This document shows positions 47,857 through 56,383 of a stretch of 64,000 nucleotides of DNA, piece by piece. The notes below the pieces were generated by a model. The model did no database searches. It saw nothing but the letters and a program-made list of their open reading frames with translations, and was not told the origin of the DNA. The translations under genes were made by a program, and so were the position numbers. Each line of letters begins with the position of its first letter. The stretch's first letter is position 1. The stretch comes from Vallitalea sp. (GTDB taxonomy: Bacteria > Bacillota > Clostridia > Lachnospirales > Vallitaleaceae). The stretch lies in NCBI GenBank assembly GCA_025210515.1, contig JAOARM010000050.1, forward strand, positions 1 to 64,000. The letters run 5' to 3'.

Positions 47857-49081
47857 TATATTTTCAAGAAATCTGGGCTGGAAAATTACATCCATTATAT
47901 TAGCTTTCCTACTCTGGTTTGCAGTTGTAAGATATCAAGATCCTTCTGTTACAAAAGAGTTTAAGGATATTCCAGTTAATGTGAAAAACGAACAATTAAT
48001 TACGCCCAAAAAATCTATAATATACAAAGAGGGACAATATGTTACTGTGAAATTAAGAGGTAAACGTTCAGTAATGGATAAGCTTGGAGAAGAAGATATC
48101 GAAGCTGTTGCTAATATGAAATATATGTCTTATCTGTATTCAGTAAAGATAGATATAATAACAGAAGATAAATCAATTGAAGTAATAGAGAAAAGTCCAG
48201 ATAATATGGTAGTAGAGTTAGAAAATATTAAAACTGAGAATAGAAAAATAACTCTTGAAATTGATGGAGATCCCCATAAATCCTATAGAGCTCTTGAGCC
48301 TATTATTTCACCAAATACTATTGAGATAACAGGTCCAGAATCAAAAGTGGCTATGGTATCAAAAGCACTAGCTAGAGTAAGTCTAGAAGGGGCTTCAAAT
48401 GATATTTCATCAATTGGAATGGTCGTTTTATTAGATGAAAATGGTAACATGGTAGAAAAAATAGATAAAAGTGTTGATGAAGTTAAAATATCTATTCCAA
48501 TTAGAAAGCTAAAAACAATTAATCTAGAAGTTAATCCAGTTGGGAAGTTACCATCAGGATATAAGCTTACTGGTTCACAAGTTATACCAAGTAGAGTTAC
48601 TCTTATAGGTAAGGAAGATATAATCAATAAAATAGGTAATCGTAAACTTAATATACCTCTAGATGGAATTACCTCAGATACATCTATAGAATATGATTTG
48701 AGTACAGTGTTACCTAATAATGTTTCAAGAGACGATGGTTCTAATTTAGTTACAGTTAAACTTGAGGTAGATAAGATTGAAGAAAAGGCAATCGAAATTG
48801 CTCCTCATGATATAAGTATAGTAAAACCACCAGAAGGATTAATTATAACACCAATAAAAGATAATATAACTGTACTATTTAAAGGTATTTCAGATGATTT
48901 GAATAAAATTCATGTATATAGTCTTAATCCTAATGTTAATCTAAATAATTTAGAAGAAGGACAACATGAAATCGATCTTAATCTAACTTATCCAGATAAC
49001 GTAGAGTTAGTATCTGATATTCCAAAGATAAGAATAGAGTTGACAAAAGAGAAAGAAACTACCACAGAGGAAAAAGAATAA
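47849..49081 (+). CDS. cdaR: CdaA regulatory protein CdaR (YbbR domains)
   Basis: A 410-aa extracytoplasmic protein with one N-terminal helix (about 12-28) and about four YbbR beta repeats (about 30-390), each with a V-x-L-x-G-x-x-S turn such as VTVKLRGKRSVMDKL and TLIGKEDIINKI. It binds CdaA and modulates c-di-AMP production. The true start is the ATG at 47849 overlapping the cdaA stop; the frame opens 14 codons earlier inside cdaA. Confidence 0.92.
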   Translation: MNNIFSRNLGWKITSIILAFLLWFAVVRYQDPSVTKEFKDIPVNVKNEQLITPKKSIIYKEGQYVTVKLRGKRSVMDKLGEEDIEAVANMKYMSYLYSVKIDIITEDKSIEVIEKSPDNMVVELENIKTENRKITLEIDGDPHKSYRALEPIISPNTIEITGPESKVAMVSKALARVSLEGASNDISSIGMVVLLDENGNMVEKIDKSVDEVKISIPIRKLKTINLEVNPVGKLPSGYKLTGSQVIPSRVTLIGKEDIINKIGNRKLNIPLDGITSDTSIEYDLSTVLPNNVSRDDGSNLVTVKLEVDKIEEKAIEIAPHDISIVKPPEGLIITPIKDNITVLFKGISDDLNKIHVYSLNPNVNLNNLEEGQHEIDLNLTYPDNVELVSDIPKIRIELTKEKETTTEEKE

Positions 49082-49096
49082 ATGATTTTATAAGAT

Positions 49097-49122
49097 AAGA
49101 GTGCAATTTGTACTCTTTTTTT
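49097..49122 (+). terminator. Terminator after cdaR
   Basis: AAGAGT (49097-49102) pairs with ACTCTT (49112-49117), followed by a T run to 49122. The stem is short, so partial readthrough to glmM is likely. Confidence 0.65.
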
Positions 49123-49185
49123 ATGATGAAAATTGATGATATACTATTAGAGTAACAATAAATCATATTAAATCATATAACTATA

Positions 49186-49215
49186 GTATATACCAATTCA
49201 TTAAGTGGTATATAC
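49186..49215. promoter_or_regulatory. Inverted repeat upstream of glmM
   Basis: A perfect 10-bp inverted repeat, GTATATACCA (49186-49195) and TGGTATATAC (49206-49215), separated by ten bases, with no T run. It lies 147 bases before glmM and could be an operator or an RNA hairpin. The surrounding 49123-49362 holds no gene and no glmS-ribozyme core. Confidence 0.4.
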
Positions 49216-49362
49216 CAGAAATAAAAGTAGTAGTTAATAATACTGTAATTTATTGAAGCCAGAAAATGGGAGTGTTATAATTGAAAAGCAAATATTTAAC
49301 ATTAGTAAGTAAAATATAGATTATTAATATAAAAATATAGGATAAAACGAAAGGAAATAGAT

Positions 49363-50712
49363 ATGGGGAAATTATTTGGAACAGATGGTGTAAGAGGTAT
49401 AGCTAATGAAGAACTTACAATAGAGATTGCATATAAGCTAGGTCAAGCAGGTGCATATGTGCTTACTAAGGAAAACAAACATAAACCGACGATACTTATA
49501 GGAAGAGATACTAGAATATCTGGAGAGATGCTAGAGGCTGCGTTAATATCTGGAATCTGTTCTGTAGGTGCTAATGCGGTTAGTATTGGAATAGTACCTA
49601 CACCAGCAGTAGCTTATCTTACAAGGTTATATAATGCAGATGCAGGAGTTGTTATATCAGCTTCTCATAATCCAGTAGAATATAATGGGATTAAGTTTTT
49701 TAACAACAAAGGTTATAAATTATCTGACCAACTGGAAGAAGAAATAGAAGATATTATATTACATAATAATGATAAAATTGAACTTGCTGTAGGAACTAAT
49801 ATAGGAAGAGTGAAATATAAGAGAGAAAGTATTACAGAGTATATTGATTATGCTAAGAGAATAATTAATATGAATTTAGAAGGAATGAAGATAGTTATTG
49901 ATTGTGCTAATGGAGCATCTTATGTATCTGCTCCAGAAACACTCAGACAACTTGGTGCAGAAGTTTTTATAATTCATAATGAACCAGATGGCACTAATAT
50001 TAATAAAAAATGTGGTTCAACACATATGGAAGATTTAAAACAGTATGTTAAACAAATAGGTGCTCATATAGGGCTTGCATATGACGGAGATGCAGACCGC
50101 TGTCTTGCAGTAGATGAACAAGGTAATCTAGTTGATGGAGATCAAATTATGGCTATATGTGGTATGTATATGAAAGAACAAGGATGTCTTAAGAAAGATA
50201 CAATAGTTGCAACTGTTATGAGTAATCTTGGTTTATTCATTATGGGAAAAGAAAAAAATATTAATATAGAACAGACTAAAGTCGGAGATAGATATGTTTT
50301 AGAAAGAATGATTGAAAAAGGGTATAACATGGGTGGAGAACAATCAGGACATATTATATTTTTAGATGAAAATACTACAGGAGATGGTCTTATAACATCT
50401 CTACACTTGTTAGAGGCACTTAAATACTATAACAAAAAATTATCTGAATTAGCTAAAGTTATGAATGTATTACCACAAGTACTAGTTAATGCCAAAGTTA
50501 AAAATGATAATAAATACGATTATCTAAAAGACAATGAGATTAAAAATGCCATAGAGAAGGTTGAAGATAAGTTTAATGGAGAAGGACGCGTATTGATAAG
50601 ACCTTCTGGAACAGAACCATTAATAAGAGTTATGATTGAAGGAACAGATCAGTCTATATTGGCTGAAGAAGCAAATTCATTAGCTAATCTAATTGAATGT
50701 AAATTAGGTTAG
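49363..50712 (+). CDS. glmM: Phosphoglucosamine mutase
   Basis: A 449-aa alpha-D-phosphohexomutase converting glucosamine 6-phosphate to glucosamine 1-phosphate for peptidoglycan. Active-site serine loop [16 protein letters not shown] with Ser101, the metal loop DGDADRCLA (near 240), the sugar loop GGEQSGH (near 325) and phosphate loop [12 protein letters not shown] (near 408) are present. Length is normal. It comes after cdaR and before glmS, the usual order, and GlmM is a known CdaA-binding inhibitor. Confidence 0.97.
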   Translation: MGKLFGTDGVRGIANEELTIEIAYKLGQAGAYVLTKENKHKPTILIGRDTRISGEMLEAALISGICSVGANAVSIGIVPTPAVAYLTRLYNADAGVVISASHNPVEYNGIKFFNNKGYKLSDQLEEEIEDIILHNNDKIELAVGTNIGRVKYKRESITEYIDYAKRIINMNLEGMKIVIDCANGASYVSAPETLRQLGAEVFIIHNEPDGTNINKKCGSTHMEDLKQYVKQIGAHIGLAYDGDADRCLAVDEQGNLVDGDQIMAICGMYMKEQGCLKKDTIVATVMSNLGLFIMGKEKNINIEQTKVGDRYVLERMIEKGYNMGGEQSGHIIFLDENTTGDGLITSLHLLEALKYYNKKLSELAKVMNVLPQVLVNAKVKNDNKYDYLKDNEIKNAIEKVEDKFNGEGRVLIRPSGTEPLIRVMIEGTDQSILAEEANSLANLIECKLG

Positions 50713-50766
50713 TAAAAAATTATTAATAATATATTTTAATTAGTGTAGTACAAGGAGGAAATTATT

Positions 50767-52599
50767 TTGTGTGGAATAGTAGGTTATATTGGTAATCAAG
50801 AAGCAGCACCAATTTTAATAAAGGGATTAAAAAGTCTAGAGTATAGAGGATATGATTCAGCAGGAGTATCTATATATAACGATAAGATTAATTCTGTTAA
50901 GACAAAAGGAAGATTATCTAATTTAGAAAAAAAATTAGATACAGTATCATTGAACGGTTGTATAGGAATAGGTCATACTAGATGGGCAACTCACGGAGAA
51001 CCATCAGATGTCAATTCTCACCCCCATATGAATAGTACTAGCACAATATCTTTAGTTCATAACGGTATTATAGAGAACTATATGGTATTAAAAGAAGAAC
51101 TAGAAGCTAATGGGCATAATTTTTTATCAGAAACAGATACAGAAGTTGCGGTACAGTTAGTAGACTATTATTATAAACAATCTAATAACTTATTAGATGC
51201 TGTTTATAAAGCTATTGAAAGAATTGAAGGTTCATATGCATTTGGGGTTTTGTGTAATGATGAACCAGATAAACTAATCGCTGCAAGAAAAGATAGTCCA
51301 TTAATAATTGGTATAGGGGAAGGTGAGAACTTCATTGCTTCTGATATACCAGCAATACTTGAACATACAAGAGATATTTACCTTCTTGAAGATAAAGAAG
51401 TTGCAGTAGTAACTACAGAAGATATTACTATTATGGATATGAATAAGAATATTATTAATAAAGAAGTGTTTAATGTTACTTGGGATATATGTGCGGCTCA
51501 AAAAGAAGGTTATGATCATTACATGTTAAAAGAAATATATGAGCAACCAAAAGTTATAAAAGATACTTTAACACCTAGACTACCATTAGATGTTAATAAT
51601 ATAACTCTTGATAATATAACTTTAACAAAAGAAGTGCTAAGAAATATTAATAAAATATATATTGTTGCCTGTGGAACGGCTTCATATACAGGACTAGTAG
51701 GTAAATTTTTAATAGAGAAAATTGCAAGAATTCCTGTTGTAGCTGATGTAGCATCTGAATTTAGATATAAAGAGCCAATACTAGATGAAAAAACATTAAT
51801 GATAGTTGTATCACAATCGGGTGAAACAGCTGATACTCTTGCGGCGCTTAGACTTGCTAAGAAAGCAGGAGCACATGTTATAAGTATTGTTAATGTAGTA
51901 GGTTCAACTATATCAAGAGAAGCAGATGATGTACTATATACTCTGGCAGGTCCTGAGATCGCTGTAGCATCTACGAAGGCATATTCAGCTCAATTATGTG
52001 CTATGTATCTGTTATCTATCAAAATAGGAATGGAACTTGAAAAGATATCTCAAGAAGAATTTATTGAACTTAGGAAAGAGTTATACTTATTACCAGAAAA
52101 AGTAGAAAAAGTGCTAGAACAATCAGATGCAATCAAAAAATTAGCTAATAAATACATTAACTCAAAAAATGTATTTTATATAGGAAGAGGATTAGACTTT
52201 GCAGTATCAATGGAGGGAGCTCTTAAATTAAAAGAAATAGCATATCTTCACGCAGAACCATATGCAGCAGGAGAATTAAAACACGGACCAATAGCACTAA
52301 TAGAAGATAATTCGCTTCTAGTTGGTCTTACAGCTTATGAACAATTATATGAAAAAACAGTAAGTAATATAAAAGAAGTAAAAGCAAGAGGAGCTAATGT
52401 ACTTGCAATAGCTCTAGAAGGCAATACAGAAATAGATAAAATAGCTAATGATGTTATATATGTTCCTAGAACTCATTGGATGTTCACATCAATTCTAGAG
52501 AATATTCCACAACAGTTATTTGCTTATTATATTTCTGTAGGGCTTGGGCATGATGTTGATAAACCAAGGAATTTGGCTAAGAGTGTTACGGTGGAATAG
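50767..52599 (+). CDS. glmS: Glutamine-fructose-6-phosphate aminotransferase
   Basis: A 610-aa enzyme making glucosamine 6-phosphate from fructose 6-phosphate and glutamine. It starts at TTG 50767 (AAGGAGG upstream), so Cys2, the glutaminase nucleophile, follows the initiator directly (CGIVGYIG). The glutaminase domain (about 1-230) and two SIS domains (about 285-420 and 455-600; SQSGETADTLAALR, LDFAVSMEGALKLKE) are complete, with the C-terminal KSVTVE tail. No glmS ribozyme is seen in the 54-base gap. Confidence 0.97.
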   Translation: MCGIVGYIGNQEAAPILIKGLKSLEYRGYDSAGVSIYNDKINSVKTKGRLSNLEKKLDTVSLNGCIGIGHTRWATHGEPSDVNSHPHMNSTSTISLVHNGIIENYMVLKEELEANGHNFLSETDTEVAVQLVDYYYKQSNNLLDAVYKAIERIEGSYAFGVLCNDEPDKLIAARKDSPLIIGIGEGENFIASDIPAILEHTRDIYLLEDKEVAVVTTEDITIMDMNKNIINKEVFNVTWDICAAQKEGYDHYMLKEIYEQPKVIKDTLTPRLPLDVNNITLDNITLTKEVLRNINKIYIVACGTASYTGLVGKFLIEKIARIPVVADVASEFRYKEPILDEKTLMIVVSQSGETADTLAALRLAKKAGAHVISIVNVVGSTISREADDVLYTLAGPEIAVASTKAYSAQLCAMYLLSIKIGMELEKISQEEFIELRKELYLLPEKVEKVLEQSDAIKKLANKYINSKNVFYIGRGLDFAVSMEGALKLKEIAYLHAEPYAAGELKHGPIALIEDNSLLVGLTAYEQLYEKTVSNIKEVKARGANVLAIALEGNTEIDKIANDVIYVPRTHWMFTSILENIPQQLFAYYISVGLGHDVDKPRNLAKSVTVE

Positions 52600-52948
52600 G
52601 TTGTAGAGTAATATAACTTGATTGTTGAATAATAAAAATTTCCATTAAAAAGTTTGATATATGGTTTGAAACCATATATCAAACTTTTTTGTTAATAATA
52701 TATAATAAATTTATTATAGTTGTTATACTTAATATAAATATTAGATAAATCAATGTAATAAATACTATTTTAAAAAACGTAATATATTTATAATATAAAA
52801 AATTATAAAAGTAGAAATATAACAATAAATGTTGTAAAATATACATAATATGTATTTGTTTATATAGAAAGGTAATTTTTTTTCTATATATTTATTAAGG
52901 AGTGTATATTTGAGGGAGATTCTTATTAAAGAAGGAGAATAGAATAAA
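52600..52948. other. Leader region of the helicase-nuclease-peptidase gene
   Basis: After the glmS terminator (52647-52690) come about 250 very AT-rich bases. They contain a 15-bp palindrome (ATACATA-A-TATGTAT, 52841-52855), a hairpin ATATAGAAA...TTTCTATAT at about 52863-52890, and a possible ten-codon leader (TTG 52910 to TAG 52942, AAGGAG upstream). The palindrome does not match the GAACnnnnGTTC LexA box of Bacillus. The promoter itself cannot be fixed. Confidence 0.45.
52647..52690 (+). terminator. Rho-independent terminator of glmS
   Basis: A stem of about 19 bp (AAAAAGTTTGATATATGG with CCATATATCAAACTTTTT) around a TTTGAAA loop, ending in a T run. Confidence 0.9.
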
Positions 52949-55381
52949 ATGATACTTAATATAGACCAACGTAGAATCGTTGATAGTGAAGTGAACGGTC
53001 ATATGTTAATTAGAGGGGTTGCAGGAAGTGGTAAGACAACAGTTGCAATAGCTAGAATACCAATTTTATTAGAATATTATTGTAAAGAAGATGATAAAGT
53101 ATTGTTACTTACATATAATAAAACACTTATTAATTATATTAGTCATCTATACAATAAGATGGATTTCCAATCAACTTTATTTGATGATAATAAGAAAAAG
53201 TTGGATATTAAAACAGTTGATAGTATAATTTGCAAGTTATTTTGTAAATTAGGATATAAACCTAATATACCAAGTACGAAAGATAAATATGATGCTCTTG
53301 AACGTGTAATAATTAATCTTGGAAATAAATATGGCGATATTGCTTGGTACAATGCAACCAACAAACAATTTTTATTAAATGAAATTGATTGGCTAATTTC
53401 ATGTGGATATGACAACATCAAATCATATCAAGAAGCAGATAGACTAGGACGTGCTACTCAAACGAAGAAAAGCGGAGGTCAAGGTGTACAGCGTATCAAT
53501 AAAAATTCCAGACAGAGAGAGGCTATATTCGAAACATATCAAATATATCATATTGAAATGAGGAAAAAGAAATTTTATGATTTTAGTGATATGGCTAAAA
53601 TTGTTTGTGAACAATTTGATAAAATAAATTGTCAAAAATATACTCATATTATTATTGATGAAGCACAAGATTTATCTAAAAGACAATTAGATGTTATACG
53701 CTTATTATATAATGAAAAAAAATATAGTTCAGCCATTTTTATTACAGATACTTCACAGAGCATCTATGAAAAATCATGGCTATCATATCATCCATTTACA
53801 ACTATAGATTTTAATATGTCTGGACGAGCTAGAATATTATCAAAAAATTATAGGACAACAAAACAAGTAGCAATGGCTGCATATAGTCTTACTGAAAAAG
53901 ATGAGAGTATTACAAGCAATGAGTTGTATGTTGAGCCACAAGTAGTAGAACGAGAAGGTAGTTTCCCTGTGTATAGACACTTTGATAATGATAAAGAGGA
54001 ATACGAATATATTGTTGATAGAATAAAACATTTGAGTAAAAGATATGAGCTTAAAGATATGGTAGTGATAGCACGGAATAATAAACAATTAGAACTTATT
54101 AAGGAATATATGATTAGTAATGGAGTAGATACAAAGATTTATAAAGATGATGTGAAATTTGAAGATGATATCATTAAATTATTCACAATGCATTCAATTA
54201 AAGGATTAGAATTTAAAGTAGTTTTTATTTGTGGGTTGAATGAAGGGATTATCCCCTATAGAAGCTCTTGTGTAGCAGAGGATATTAATAATACTGAAAT
54301 TCAGGATAGAAAATTACTATATGTAGGTATGACTAGAGCAGAGGAAAAATTATACCTAACATCATATGGTGTAGCTTCTAAGTTTATGAATGATATTAAT
54401 AAACATTATTTAATAACTAATGATGATGAGCCATTTGGGAATATTAAGAAGTTACCAGAAGTTGATTATTATTTTGGAGAAAAATTATTAGAAAAACATA
54501 CAAAAGAAGAAATGATAAGACAAGGTATTATACATAGTCTAATAAATGAATTAGGTTATCCTATTAACAATGTTGATATAGAAGTGCCAGTTAATCGATA
54601 TTCACGCACTGGATATGCAGATATAGTAATATATAAGACTTATAATAAAGAAAAACCACTGGTGGTGATAGAGACAAAAGCACCAAATGAAGAAATTAAG
54701 AAGCATAAGCAACAGCTATTTGATTATATGAAAGGTTTACCGTCAGTAAGATTTGGGATGATTAGTAATGGTAAACAACATTTTTTCTTTGAAAAGATTG
54801 GAAACAACATATTAGACAGATCATGTCTTCCATCTTATGAAAACTTAGTTAATACCATTGATAAGAAATATTTATTTAAGAATTTAATCAATAACAAAGA
54901 ATTTCTATATATAGTCAATGGATATGACAAGATGAATATTTCCATTAAATATGTTGATGAAGAAGGCATTTTACCTATTAGTAAGTACGAGAATATAGAT
55001 ATATTAGGGAATATATCAGCTGGACTATTTAAAGTTATTCAATATAATGACAAACAAGAATGTGATAGACAAATTCCTTTGCCAAAGGAATGGATTCAAG
55101 ATAGCTATAGATATATGATGCTTAGAGCTGATGGAGATAGTATGTTAAATGCTGGTATTGACCCTGGAGATTATGTTCTCGTTCGTATTCAACAATCGGT
55201 TGATAATTATGATATTGCTATAGTGATTGTAGATGATGCTGCAACCATGAAGAAAGTAGTAAAGATGGGTGAAAAAATTATGTTAATGGCTGATAATAGC
55301 AAGTATGAGCCTATTATTAGATATGCGAATGAGGTGTTCATTAATGGTAAGGTTGTAGGAGTGTTGAAGTTAGGTATATAA
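52949..55381 (+). CDS. SF1 helicase - HsdR_N nuclease - S24 (LexA-type) peptidase fusion
   Basis: An 810-aa protein with three parts. (1) Residues 1 to about 500 are a UvrD/HelD-like SF1 helicase: Q motif near Gln7, Walker A GVAGSGKTT (Lys29), Walker B IIIDEAQD (Asp237-Glu238), MHSIKGLEFK (about 414-423) and YVGMTRAEEKL (Arg463). (2) About 510-630 resemble the type I restriction HsdR N-terminal domain, a PD-(D/E)XK nuclease fold, with GYADIVIY (Asp558) and VIETK (Glu575-x-Lys577) then a QLFDYMKGL helix. (3) About 680-810 are an S24 peptidase domain: Ala691-Gly692 in ISAGLF, Ser731 in DGDSM and Lys768 in ATMKKV. There is no helix-turn-helix, so it is not a repressor. GAAGGAG lies 11 bases before the ATG. 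It stands alone between glmS and rubrerythrin. Confidence 0.85.
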   Translation: MILNIDQRRIVDSEVNGHMLIRGVAGSGKTTVAIARIPILLEYYCKEDDKVLLLTYNKTLINYISHLYNKMDFQSTLFDDNKKKLDIKTVDSIICKLFCKLGYKPNIPSTKDKYDALERVIINLGNKYGDIAWYNATNKQFLLNEIDWLISCGYDNIKSYQEADRLGRATQTKKSGGQGVQRINKNSRQREAIFETYQIYHIEMRKKKFYDFSDMAKIVCEQFDKINCQKYTHIIIDEAQDLSKRQLDVIRLLYNEKKYSSAIFITDTSQSIYEKSWLSYHPFTTIDFNMSGRARILSKNYRTTKQVAMAAYSLTEKDESITSNELYVEPQVVEREGSFPVYRHFDNDKEEYEYIVDRIKHLSKRYELKDMVVIARNNKQLELIKEYMISNGVDTKIYKDDVKFEDDIIKLFTMHSIKGLEFKVVFICGLNEGIIPYRSSCVAEDINNTEIQDRKLLYVGMTRAEEKLYLTSYGVASKFMNDINKHYLITNDDEPFGNIKKLPEVDYYFGEKLLEKHTKEEMIRQGIIHSLINELGYPINNVDIEVPVNRYSRTGYADIVIYKTYNKEKPLVVIETKAPNEEIKKHKQQLFDYMKGLPSVRFGMISNGKQHFFFEKIGNNILDRSCLPSYENLVNTIDKKYLFKNLINNKEFLYIVNGYDKMNISIKYVDEEGILPISKYENIDILGNISAGLFKVIQYNDKQECDRQIPLPKEWIQDSYRYMMLRADGDSMLNAGIDPGDYVLVRIQQSVDNYDIAIVIVDDAATMKKVVKMGEKIMLMADNSKYEPIIRYANEVFINGKVVGVLKLGI

Positions 55382-55532
55382 AATAAATTGGTTCTATTGA
55401 AAGAATATATAGAAAAAAAGTGAATATTTTATTATAGCATATATATTATAACTAACAAATTTTTCTATTTATGTATAGAATATACTATTATGAGCGAAGA
55501 TATTAATGGATCATAATTATAGGAGGAATAAA

Positions 55533-56117
55533 ATGAAATCATTAAAAGGAAGTAAAACCGCTGAAAATTTACTTAAATCTTTTGCCGGAGAATCCCAAGC
55601 TAGAAATAGATATACTTACTATGCATCGATAGCAAAAAAAGAAGGGTATATTCAGATTAGTAATATATTCACAGAAACAGCTGAAAATGAAAAAGAACAT
55701 GCTGAAAGATTTTTTAAGTTTTTAAAAGAAGATTTTCAGCGAGAAGCTATAGAAATTACTGCTAGTTATCCTATAGCATTAGGAGATACGAAATTGAATT
55801 TAGGAGCAGCCGCTAGTGGAGAGAACGAAGAATGGAGTTATCTATATCCTGCATTTGCAAAAGTGGCAGAGGAAGAGGGTTATAGCCAAGTTGCTAGTGT
55901 GTTTAGAGTAATCGCTACTGTTGAGAAACATCATGAAGAAAGATTCAATGCTTTATTGGCAAATATTGAAAATAATAAAGTATTTAAAAAAGATGAAGAA
56001 ACAGTTTGGAAGTGTAGTAATTGTGGTTATATATATACTGGTAAAGAAGCTCCAAAAGTCTGTCCATCTTGTGAACATCCACAATCTTATTTTGAGGTAT
56101 CATGTGATAATTATTAA
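55533..56117 (+). CDS. rbr: Rubrerythrin
   Basis: A 194-aa non-heme iron peroxidase protecting anaerobes from hydrogen peroxide. The ferritin-like di-iron domain (about 1-140) has the conserved [30 protein letters not shown], and VEKHHEERF iron ligands. The C-terminal rubredoxin domain has [10 protein letters not shown] and [12 protein letters not shown], four cysteines for one iron. The start at 55533 has AGGAGG six bases upstream; the frame opens nine codons earlier without support. Confidence 0.96.
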   Translation: MKSLKGSKTAENLLKSFAGESQARNRYTYYASIAKKEGYIQISNIFTETAENEKEHAERFFKFLKEDFQREAIEITASYPIALGDTKLNLGAAASGENEEWSYLYPAFAKVAEEEGYSQVASVFRVIATVEKHHEERFNALLANIENNKVFKKDEETVWKCSNCGYIYTGKEAPKVCPSCEHPQSYFEVSCDNY

Positions 56118-56136
56118 AAATATAATGTAATTATAT

Positions 56137-56224
56137 AATAAAGGAGCTGTCTAATAAAGTATTCTAATAGTCATCTATTAAAGTTGTATCATTAGGAAAA
56201 TACTTTGTAAGGCGGTTCCTTATT
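56137..56224. repeat. Inverted-repeat element, copy E
   Basis: Imperfect long inverted repeat after rbr: AATAAAGGAGCTGTCTAATAAAGTATT against AATACTTTG...GGCGGTTCCTTATT, with the ends and the AAAGTATT inner arm pairing. The GGAGCTGTC start and central ATTAAAGTT parallel the other copies. It may double as the rbr terminator. The rest of the 266-base gap to the next gene shows no gene. Confidence 0.5.
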
Positions 56225-56383
56225 GATTATATTTGATGGGTATATCAAATTATTTCATTTCCAATCATATCTATATAAATCTAATTATCTTTAATTCCTA
56301 TATAATATAAAATAGTATATTATTTTAAGATAGAAGGAGGTATATAATTTATCATAAAAAAAATAACTTGAGGAGATGGTAAG

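Noticed and set aside
50713..50766. glmS ribozyme before glmS
   Set aside because: The 54-base gap between glmM and glmS is too short and lacks the conserved ribozyme core; the 49123-49362 region before glmM also lacks it.
52949..55381. The S24 domain as a prophage repressor remnant
   Set aside because: No HTH, no phage genes nearby, and the domain is in one frame with an intact helicase and nuclease domain.
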